Assembly (NCBI GenBank): GCA_002452315.1
Contig: DKFH01000096.1
Coordinates: 1-5,534 of the forward strand
DNA length: 5,534 nucleotides
From: Anaerolineaceae bacterium UBA6801
GTDB lineage: Bacteria > Chloroflexota > Anaerolineae > Anaerolineales > Anaerolineaceae
Direction: 5' to 3'
The notes under the pieces are model-generated. The model saw nothing but the letters and a program-made list of their open reading frames with translations, was not told where the DNA came from and searched no databases. Below are positions 1 through 5,222 of the stretch, piece by piece; the stretch's first letter is position 1, and every line of letters starts with the position of its first letter. The position numbers and the translations under genes are program-made.

Positions 1-12
1 CAGGTTGGGCAT
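1..12 (-). CDS. Possible start of a fourth operon gene (partial, only the first codons)
   Basis: On the minus strand, 18 nt after the stop codon of the radical SAM gene, an ATG at 10-12 is preceded by GGAG with a 5-nt gap, which is a plausible ribosome binding site. Only Met-Pro-Asn-Leu can be read before the window ends. A second ATG at 21-23 in another frame has purines directly before it but poorer spacing. If real, the gene would belong to the same operon and could be a further component of the tail-modification system, but nothing can be said about its product. Confidence 0.35.
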
Positions 13-30
13 ATTAACTCCATTTCCTCT

Positions 31-1401
31 CTAAAATACCGGGTTTTGGATCGGGTGGACCGCCTGGTGCTGGCGTGCCAACGGGCAGCCGCCGCCGCAC
101 TCAGGTAAATAATCGCAGGTCTGGCAGCCTTCCGGGATGTCCCCGCGTTGACGCAGCTGCAAGGCCAGGGGATGCTCCCAGATGTCTTCCCAGGGGTCTG
201 CTAACAGGTTCCCCAGGGATTGATAGTAGGACTGACACGGGATGACGGCGCCATCCGGTTCAACGCACATGTTGTAGAGGGCTGCCGTACAGCCTTTGAT
301 CCCCAGGTCAAGCTGCAAGGGGTTGAAATGACAGTACTGGGTGGGCGTATACCAGATCAGCCGCTGGCCATGAGATTGGGTGATCTGACGAGCGCTTTCC
401 AGCAAGGGCGGTAGGTCCGCTTCTTTCAGGCCGGTGTCGACTTGTTCACCCTTTCCAGCGTAGATCAATGCGTTCAGACCGATGGTTGGCACGCCCAATT
501 CGGCTAAAAATTTCAGCGTTGCGGTAAGGGTGGGTGCGTTGTGGGTCAGCAGGGTGGTGTTGGTCATGACATATAAGGGTGTTGCCAGGACTTGCTTTAA
601 CCCTGCAACGGTTTGCTCCCAGGCGTTGTGCCCGGCGACCATCCTGTCATGAATTACGGGATCATGGGATTCGATGGTGATTTGAACATGATCCAAACCG
701 GCTCCCACCAGCGCATCCAGGTAAGCCTGATCGGCCAGTTTGCGGCCATTGGTGTTGAGCCCGGTGATTAAGCCCTTTTCTTCCGCATAGGCCACAAGTT
801 CGGGCAGACCAGGGTAGAGGGTAGGCTCGCCGCCGGTGAATACCACATGCGGGATGCCCAGGTCCCATAGCTTGTCGATGTTCTGCTGCCACGATTGAAC
901 ATCCATCTCCGGGTGATTGCGGGGCCGGGCATTATAGCAATGGTGGCAGTCATTGTTGCAGCGGTAGGTGAGGGCCAGGTCCATGCGGTAGGGCGCGCTG
1001 GGCGTGGCGCTGAAGGGTGTGGTCGTTTCCAGGTCTAAATCGCATACCGGGCAGGCGCCGTTGGTCGCGATCAACTCTTCCAGCTGCAGGGTGAAATCGA
1101 GATAATCCTGCCGGGCATCCGCAGAGGAGACCTTGAATTTCTGATGCAGCAGGCGTGCGGCGTGTTCGGGGGTATGGCCTTCCAGGTGCAGGTAGGCCAT
1201 CAGTGTGGCCGACGGGTTGAGCTGAACGACCCGGTTGGCATTGGCAATCAATAGACCGCTGCCATCGGGGTCAATTCTGAGGTGAAGGCGCATTTTTTCG
1301 TCTTCACCTTCCCGTTTATAGTGAAATAAGCCGGTTGGCAGGTGATGATCTTTTTTAAATACCTGGGCTAATTTATCGCTGAAGCGATTAAACACATTCA
1401 T
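31..1401 (-). CDS. Radical SAM/SPASM enzyme with N-terminal PqqD-like domain, probable peptide-modifying maturase
   Basis: A 456-aa cytosolic iron-sulfur enzyme. Residues about 38-112 look like a PqqD-type domain (a short beta segment, then a V-x-LN-x-SA-like turn, then helices ending in a Leu-rich stretch). This is the fold of RiPP recognition elements, which bind precursor peptides. The radical SAM core follows: C148, C152 and C155 form the CxxxCxxC motif for the SAM-binding 4Fe-4S cluster, and GGEP lies at 190-193. The C-terminus is a SPASM domain for auxiliary clusters: C371-x12-G384-x4-C389, then C426-x2-C429-x5-C435-x3-C439. The usual last SPASM Cys after that run is absent; C357 or C379 might substitute. 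An extra CPVC pair lies at 117-120, between the PqqD-like part and the core. The ATG start has a modest upstream AGGT. The gene lies 54 nt downstream of the Cys-Ala-tailed membrane protein, which I infer to be its substrate. The exact chemistry is unknown; thioether formation is the leading guess. The family call is firm, the substrate is not. Confidence 0.93.
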   Translation of the reverse strand: MNVFNRFSDKLAQVFKKDHHLPTGLFHYKREGEDEKMRLHLRIDPDGSGLLIANANRVVQLNPSATLMAYLHLEGHTPEHAARLLHQKFKVSSADARQDYLDFTLQLEELIATNGACPVCDLDLETTTPFSATPSAPYRMDLALTYRCNNDCHHCYNARPRNHPEMDVQSWQQNIDKLWDLGIPHVVFTGGEPTLYPGLPELVAYAEEKGLITGLNTNGRKLADQAYLDALVGAGLDHVQITIESHDPVIHDRMVAGHNAWEQTVAGLKQVLATPLYVMTNTTLLTHNAPTLTATLKFLAELGVPTIGLNALIYAGKGEQVDTGLKEADLPPLLESARQITQSHGQRLIWYTPTQYCHFNPLQLDLGIKGCTAALYNMCVEPDGAVIPCQSYYQSLGNLLADPWEDIWEHPLALQLRQRGDIPEGCQTCDYLPECGGGCPLARQHQAVHPIQNPVF

Positions 1402-1455
1402 GCTGACGTACCTGACTTCGAGTACTTGCTGGTAAGGTTTTCATTGAAGCGTTAT

Positions 1456-3207
1456 TTATCGACCGCCGCCAGCGCAGGCACAGGCACAGCCTGCACAAGC
1501 GCACGCGCAGGCACAGGAGCTGCCGCCACCCCCGCCGCCGCGAAAGCCGCCGGAGCCGCTTGAGCTGGAGACCGGGATGGGGTTTGTACGAGTGGTAATG
1601 CCGTTGGTGAAGGACGTCAGGTTGCCGATCAACCCTGCAGAAATGCCGGTCACGCCGTTAATCACACCTGCAGCAAAATTGGAGCCAGGGATATTGGGCA
1701 ATGAGACCTTTCCGCCGCCTGCTGATGTGGTTCGAGCAGGAATCGGGTTGGAGACCGTGCCGCCAATGGTGCGCCGATAGCTTGGTGAATAACGCGGCCA
1801 CCAGATCGGGACGAAGACGGGGCCGGTTGTAAAGGTGCGCCGTGTGCGGTCTTCGTAGTCCCTGTCGAGCATGGTCCATTCCATGGTCTGGTTGTAGCGC
1901 TCGCTCTTGACCTCGGGTGTGTCGGATTCTTCCACCATTTTCCAGGCCTTGCGCATGATGTCTTCGTAATAGGCAACCGTTTCTTTGTGGCTGAAACCCT
2001 TCATTTTCATTCCAACGCTCTTTACCAGGTCAACCATCAACTTTTGCATCGCAGCACGTCTTTTCTCGCCTTTCAAAACTGCCGCTGTCAAGAAATCCAC
2101 CTCATATGTGTGTAGCCCTTCCGGAAGGGGTTGCGTGACTTCAATTTCGAGGGGGTCATGCTGGATGACTGTGGCAGCTTCTTTCCTGAGAACGCCGAAC
2201 AGGATCATCGTCAGGACCTTATCCATGGGTTGTTCCATCAGGATGGCCGCTTCAACAGCCGTGAGACCCCGTTTGATCCCGTTTCCTTCAATTTTCATCT
2301 TGGGCGGCAGGTAGGCCATCTTGCGTTTATTGGCGCCGACCGTTCCCTGGTAGATGGTGAATCCAAAGAGGGCAGCGAAAAAGCCAAACACACCGAAGCA
2401 GCATAGTTGGTCGCGGATGAAACCCAGCAGGGATGGGAAAAACCCCACGGGCTGACTGACAATGCCGGGCACTGTGGTCTGGGGCGGCTCGGTGATCAGC
2501 ACAGCATTTTCCGGGATATATTGACTGGGAAAAGCTGCACCAAACAAGTAACGTGTATGCGCGTTGGCATTGTCCGTGAACCAGGAATAATACACCCGGC
2601 CTTCAGCCGCAGTCCGTCCAGTGTCATCCGGTGTGGTCGGCCCTGGCCAACGCTCGGGTGAGTAGTACACGCCCTCGTCATCGCCCACGCCCGGGGGCAG
2701 GATGATGGTCATGCGGTAGGCCGCGCTTGAACCTCTCTCAAAGTCTGAGTCAAACCAGGTGGGGGTGAACTGAAAATTGATGTAATTCTCCCGGTCGCCG
2801 CCGTCATATTCCGAGAGGACATTGCGAATGCCCGGGATCCAGGCTGTGACCGTGCCGGTTCCGCCGGGGGGGATCGAATCGTCTTCTAAGGCCAGCGCAA
2901 AACCGTTGGGCACGTAGGGTGAGCTCTCGATATTTCTGATAGGCTTGCCATCAATTTCCGCCTGGATTGAATTGAGGTTATAGGCGGAGGAGGGCATGCC
3001 GATATCGACAAAATCAATTGCGTCGGCACTGGGCGAATTCTGAAATTCGATCAGGTACCAGAGTGAGAGGGTACCATCATCTTCGATGTAGGCTTCCACT
3101 TCAAAGACCGTGACTTCAAAACGATAGGTTTGCGCTGCCGCTGATCTTGGAAAGGCTATCAGGCCGATCAGGATAAGGGCCAGCAGTAAAAGTTTAAATT
3201 TTTTCAC
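1456..3207 (-). CDS. DUF2207-like membrane protein with C-terminal Cys-Ala repeat tail
   Basis: A 583-aa protein with a GTG start (3205-3207), placed 3 nt after the upstream stop codon, so it is probably translationally coupled. A signal peptide covers residues 1-25 (KKFK, Leu/Ile-rich core, then AAA-QT as likely cleavage site). Residues about 27-250 form a probable beta-rich extracellular domain. A membrane span lies at about 257-289, contains adjacent Cys269-Cys270, and is followed by basic NKRK, so the remainder should be cytosolic. Residues about 311-350 (GLTAVEAA onward) resemble the helical segment following the span in DUF2207 proteins. A helical charged stretch (about 365-455) follows, then a Pro/Gly/Ser/Thr-rich region with a weakly hydrophobic stretch at 511-534. 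The end is a Gly/Ser linker (547-564), then alternating Cys-Ala from C565 to A579 with one Gly inserted at 573, closed by GGGR. DUF2207 proteins often end in Gly-rich tails; the Cys-Ala version next to a radical SAM gene suggests the tail is modified. Metal binding or disulfides are alternatives. Function unknown. Confidence 0.9.
   Translation of the reverse strand: MKKFKLLLLALILIGLIAFPRSAAAQTYRFEVTVFEVEAYIEDDGTLSLWYLIEFQNSPSADAIDFVDIGMPSSAYNLNSIQAEIDGKPIRNIESSPYVPNGFALALEDDSIPPGGTGTVTAWIPGIRNVLSEYDGGDRENYINFQFTPTWFDSDFERGSSAAYRMTIILPPGVGDDEGVYYSPERWPGPTTPDDTGRTAAEGRVYYSWFTDNANAHTRYLFGAAFPSQYIPENAVLITEPPQTTVPGIVSQPVGFFPSLLGFIRDQLCCFGVFGFFAALFGFTIYQGTVGANKRKMAYLPPKMKIEGNGIKRGLTAVEAAILMEQPMDKVLTMILFGVLRKEAATVIQHDPLEIEVTQPLPEGLHTYEVDFLTAAVLKGEKRRAAMQKLMVDLVKSVGMKMKGFSHKETVAYYEDIMRKAWKMVEESDTPEVKSERYNQTMEWTMLDRDYEDRTRRTFTTGPVFVPIWWPRYSPSYRRTIGGTVSNPIPARTTSAGGGKVSLPNIPGSNFAAGVINGVTGISAGLIGNLTSFTNGITTRTNPIPVSSSSGSGGFRGGGGGGSSCACACACAGCACACAGGGR
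1474..1515 (-). repeat. Coding segment of the Cys-Ala repeat tail
   Basis: This stretch encodes residues 565-578 of the membrane protein: four Cys-Ala pairs, a Gly, then three more Cys (C565, 567, 569, 571, 574, 576, 578) alternating with Ala. The codons are mixed: Cys uses TGT four times and TGC three times, and the Ala residues from 566 to 579 use GCC, GCG, GCT and GCA. The repeat is therefore conserved at protein level more than at DNA level. It is the candidate target of the radical SAM enzyme encoded downstream. Confidence 0.85.
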
Positions 3208-3210
3208 AGG

Positions 3211-3579
3211 TCACCACTTGGGTTCTTCGGTTAACTGGTAAGTTGTAGAACAATGCGGGCATTCAACCACCGGTGCGCCAGCAATCATTTTGACATCCTT
3301 GGTGGTGATGGGGCCTCCGCAGGACTGACATTTGATGGTGTCCATCCCAACCTGGCCGGGCAAGTCAATGTTCAAGTTGACCACCTGGTCGCCCGCTTTT
3401 TGGGGCGGGCTGAGCTTTGTGCCGACATAGATCAGCACAAAACCGATCACCAGACCTACCAGGCCGATCAGGATCCAACTTGGCGAGCCATCGGGGCTGA
3501 ACCCGCCTAAAATGAATAGAAAGGCAAAGATGATGAAAACCCCAGCCGTAATAAAAGCGATAATCCTTCCCGCGCGCAT
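3211..3579 (-). CDS. Small two-TM membrane protein with C-terminal zinc ribbon
   Basis: A 122-aa protein. Two hydrophobic segments at about 5-26 and 33-53 suggest a helical hairpin in the membrane, separated by a short Pro/Ser/Gly loop. The soluble part (about 60-122) contains CQSC (C84, C87) and CPHC (C107, C110), a CxxC-x19-CxxC arrangement typical of a zinc ribbon, and ends in a short acidic/Pro tail. Since the N-terminus starts with Arg residues, the ribbon is probably cytosolic. The ATG start has a strong AGGAGG four nt upstream. It is the first gene of the minus-strand operon and its stop lies 3 nt from the start of the DUF2207-like gene, so the two are likely made together. I do not recognise a named family. 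It may be a partner of the large membrane protein; this is inferred from position only. Confidence 0.82.
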   Translation of the reverse strand: MRAGRIIAFITAGVFIIFAFLFILGGFSPDGSPSWILIGLVGLVIGFVLIYVGTKLSPPQKAGDQVVNLNIDLPGQVGMDTIKCQSCGGPITTKDVKMIAGAPVVECPHCSTTYQLTEEPKW

Positions 3580-3583
3580 TGAA

Positions 3584-3589
3584 CCTCCT
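3584..3589 (-). promoter_or_regulatory. Strong ribosome binding site of the zinc-ribbon gene
   Basis: AGGAGG on the minus strand, 4 nt before the ATG at 3577-3579. It fixes the start of the first gene of the tail-protein operon and is the clearest Shine-Dalgarno sequence in the window. Confidence 0.75.
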
Positions 3590-3613
3590 ATTTTAGAAAA
3601 AAAACCGATACAG

Positions 3614-3619
3614 ACTATA
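3614..3619 (-). promoter_or_regulatory. Candidate -10 box for the tail-protein operon
   Basis: TATAGT on the minus strand inside an AT-rich stretch (3608-3655), about 35 nt before the zinc-ribbon start codon, a sensible distance for a short 5' leader. No convincing -35 hexamer is seen 16-19 nt upstream, so this remains a weak call. Confidence 0.25.
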
Positions 3620-3668
3620 TTTTAACGTATATTTGATGATTTATCCTCATATTTTCACAGGTCCTGGA

Positions 3669-3699
3669 TGACCGGGGGGGTCACATGGCCCAAATGTGA
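3669..3699. repeat. Two adjacent inverted repeats in the divergent promoter region
   Basis: TGACC (3669-3673) and GGTCA (3679-3683) are separated by five G. TCACAT (3681-3686) and ATGTGA (3694-3699) are separated by 7 nt. The two dyads share three bases, and the second overlaps the longer palindrome at 3697-3717. They could be operator half-sites or short hairpins in a transcript. Each arm is short, so chance is possible. Confidence 0.35.
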
Positions 3700-3717
3700 T
3701 ATTAGCATATAATATCA
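3697..3717. promoter_or_regulatory. Palindromic operator candidate upstream of rex
   Basis: A perfect 8-bp inverted repeat, TGATATTA / TAATATCA, with a 5-nt spacer (GCATA). It covers the likely -10 box of rex, so a bound protein would block transcription. The left flank reads ATGTGATATTA, which partly resembles the TGTGA half-site of Rex operators, but the right arm reads TCATGT and does not match TCACA. Autoregulation by Rex is known in other bacteria, so Rex is a reasonable candidate ligand, though not established here. Confidence 0.5.
3708..3713 (+). promoter_or_regulatory. Probable -10 box of the rex promoter
   Basis: A perfect TATAAT lying 57 nt before the rex start codon and inside the palindrome at 3697-3717. 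No TTGACA-like hexamer is found at 16-18 nt upstream and there is no TG extension, so the promoter may be weak or activator-dependent. Transcription would start near 3720. Confidence 0.42.
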
Positions 3718-3755
3718 TGTGTATGTTGACTAAAGACCAGAAATTCGAAAGCACC

Positions 3756-3763
3756 AAAAGGTG
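3756..3763 (+). promoter_or_regulatory. Ribosome binding site of rex
   Basis: AAAAGGTG, 7 nt before the ATG at 3771, supports that start codon. Confidence 0.6.
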
Positions 3764-3770
3764 AAGCCAC

Positions 3771-4397
3771 ATGGCTGAAGATTTTGTTCCGGATATTGTG
3801 ATCAGGCGCTTACCATCATATTTACAAACACTCAACCAGATGGCCAAAGAAGGCCTGCATACGGTGTCTTCTGTCATGCTGGCCGAACGGGTGGGTACGA
3901 CGGCTGCGCAAATCCGCAAAGACCTGTCGTATTTTGGCGGATTTGGTAAGCAGGGTACCGGTTACTCTATTTACGTCTTGATTGAAGAACTGCAGAAAAT
4001 CCTCAACCTGGATAGGATCTGGAAGGTGGCAATAGTGGGTGCCGGCAACCTGGGGCGTGCGTTAAGCCGGTACCAGGGGTTTGCCAATCGGGGGATCGAT
4101 ATCTGCCTGTTGTTTGACAATCACCCGGACGTAGTTGGCACCCAGGTGGGGTCGCTGGTTGTCCGGCATGTGGATACGATGATCGCGGATATTCAGGAAC
4201 AGGCGGTCAAAATGGCAATCCTAACACTGCCAGGCGAGGCGGCACAAACCACTGCTGACCAATTGGTGATGGCTGGCGTGGGTGCAATTCTCAATTACAC
4301 GCCAACGACCTTAAAATTGCCAGACCATGTTCATGTGGAACACATTGATCCGGTGCTGCAATTGCAGCGGATGATGTATTATTTAGATGAGGATTAA
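3771..4397 (+). CDS. rex: Redox-sensing transcriptional repressor Rex
   Basis: A 208-aa cytosolic repressor, full length for the family. Rex dimers bind operators when NADH is low relative to NAD+ and release DNA when NADH binds; targets are usually fermentation and respiration genes. The N-terminal winged helix (about 5-75) shows IRRLPSYLQTL at 11-21 and the family hallmark QIRKDLSYFGGFGKQGTGY at 47-65. The Rossmann domain begins with VAIVGAGNLGRAL (86-98), whose GAGNLG is the dinucleotide-binding loop. LNYTP at 174-178 and the C-terminal helix VEHIDPVLQLQRMMYYL (189-205), which swaps between subunits, are also typical. The ATG start has a good Shine-Dalgarno. The gene is monocistronic, transcribed away from the tail-protein operon, and its stop overlaps the stop of the facing DUF6585-like gene by 4 nt. 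The palindrome over its -10 box suggests regulated expression. A redox repressor fits an anaerobic or facultative life style. Confidence 0.97.
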   Translation: MAEDFVPDIVIRRLPSYLQTLNQMAKEGLHTVSSVMLAERVGTTAAQIRKDLSYFGGFGKQGTGYSIYVLIEELQKILNLDRIWKVAIVGAGNLGRALSRYQGFANRGIDICLLFDNHPDVVGTQVGSLVVRHVDTMIADIQEQAVKMAILTLPGEAAQTTADQLVMAGVGAILNYTPTTLKLPDHVHVEHIDPVLQLQRMMYYLDED

Positions 4398-5209
4398 ACC
4401 CCATCCTTAGGCGGGTTTTCCAATAAATTGATCAACACATCCAGGTTTTGAATATCATAAACCCTGGATTTGTAGTACACCTTTTTGAGATCCCCGGCTT
4501 TGTGGAGCTTAAGCACCTGGTTTTCGACGGTAATTTCAACCGCTTCGTAGGGCACATCTTCCCCATTGATGGTTATTGCGTCCTGGTGAGCCTTTAAATC
4601 TTTATGAAAAACCAAGTCCTCGCCCTTGCGTAGGCGTTGGCGGGACTTTTCGATCAACAGCGGCACAATTGTGGCGCGCAGGGTTTCAATCAAGGCGGGC
4701 ATGTTCTTGTAGCGGTTGCGGATCACCAGGCGCTGGCCCGCTTGATCTTCCAGAATGAGCTTTACAGCGGTACTGACCATTGAGCCGGCAAAGGTAACCT
4801 GGGTAAGGTGGCTGTCAAACCTAGTTGTGTTTTCGTATGTCCAGATTTTGCTTTTTCTGGCTGAACGCTGTAGTAAGCCCTGTTCGAATAAATGGATGCC
4901 ATCCTGCCAAAAAATGACTGCCAGGGTCACCAATAGGAGACCGACGATGAATATCAGCGCGTACAGGGCTGTTGGGTGCGGGAAGGCACTTAGAATGACT
5001 GCCCGGCCGTGGATATTGATCCTGTCCCAGGTCTGGCTTACCAGGAGGAAGGTCAATCCAATTGAGGATATGATCAGTGCCGCACCGAAGATTAAAGCTC
5101 CCCAGCGTTTGATCATCTGGTTGTGGCTTGGGAAAACCGCCAGTGTTTCCCCGAGGGTTGGTGCGTTTTGTTCAGCAGCGTCCTTTTGCATGTTTATTGG
5201 GACTGACAT
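4394..5209 (-). CDS. Two-TM membrane protein, DUF6585-like
   Basis: A 271-aa protein of unknown function. The N-terminus (1-35) is soluble. Hydrophobic segments at about 36-58 and 80-101 are separated by a short loop containing a basic RINIHGRA stretch. The remaining 170 residues are cytosolic or soluble by prediction: WQDGIHLFEQGLLQ (101-114), then a beta-rich part with KIWTYENTTRF, then a helix rich in Arg/Lys (171-195), then a further beta-rich segment to the end. This layout resembles DUF6585 proteins, which I recall as common in Chloroflexota with a PH-like core; I assign it by eye, so it is tentative. The ATG (5207-5209) has no clear Shine-Dalgarno and lies 13 nt after the mreB stop, which suggests coupled translation from an mreB transcript. 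A start at Met7 is possible but has no better ribosome site. Co-transcription with mreB hints at an envelope or cell-shape role, but this is inference only. Confidence 0.8.
   Translation of the reverse strand: MSVPINMQKDAAEQNAPTLGETLAVFPSHNQMIKRWGALIFGAALIISSIGLTFLLVSQTWDRINIHGRAVILSAFPHPTALYALIFIVGLLLVTLAVIFWQDGIHLFEQGLLQRSARKSKIWTYENTTRFDSHLTQVTFAGSMVSTAVKLILEDQAGQRLVIRNRYKNMPALIETLRATIVPLLIEKSRQRLRKGEDLVFHKDLKAHQDAITINGEDVPYEAVEITVENQVLKLHKAGDLKKVYYKSRVYDIQNLDVLINLLENPPKDGV
4396..4419. terminator. Weak candidate bidirectional terminator at the convergent junction
   Basis: AAACCC (4396-4401) and GGGTTT (4413-4418) form a 6-bp stem with an 11-nt loop that itself contains CCT-T-AGG. A short T run ends the right arm on the plus strand. 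The hairpin sits exactly on the two overlapping stop codons. The stem is short and the U tract is poor, so termination is uncertain. Confidence 0.3.
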
Positions 5210-5222
5210 GATTATTAAGGGG

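Noticed and set aside
1474..1515. Alternating GCA/GGC/ACA bases taken as a simple DNA repeat or CRISPR-like element
   Set aside because: Codon-level variation and an in-frame signal peptide-bearing gene show it is a coding tail; unit length and spacing do not fit a CRISPR.
1985..2661. Plus-strand open frames opposite the DUF2207-like gene
   Set aside because: They are shadows of a long gene with signal peptide, membrane span and tail; they overlap each other in different frames and show no family resemblance.
1456..3207. Reading the large gene as a TPM-domain (YgcG-like) protein because of its Gly-rich end
   Set aside because: The layout of signal peptide, large beta-rich ectodomain, one span and a cytosolic helical domain fits DUF2207 better, and no TPM motifs are visible.
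3160..3474. Identical 15-mer at 3160-3174 and 3460-3474, exactly 300 nt apart
   Set aside because: Both copies encode Ile/Leu-Ile-Gly-Leu in hydrophobic segments of two different genes and the flanks do not match, so chance similarity of membrane-segment codons is enough.
3201..3663. 12-bp repeat TTTTCACAGGTC at 3201-3212 and 3652-3663, with a Rex-like half-site
   Set aside because: One copy lies at the start codon of the tail-protein gene, and neither has the opposite half-site needed for a Rex operator.
3647..3919. Minus-strand open frame across the rex promoter and 5' end
   Set aside because: It is antisense to the conserved Rex N-terminus, has no ribosome site and no recognisable protein features.
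4355..4368. Perfect 14-bp palindrome GCTGCAATTGCAGC
   Set aside because: It lies inside the conserved C-terminal helix of rex (VLQLQ) and is explained by those codons.
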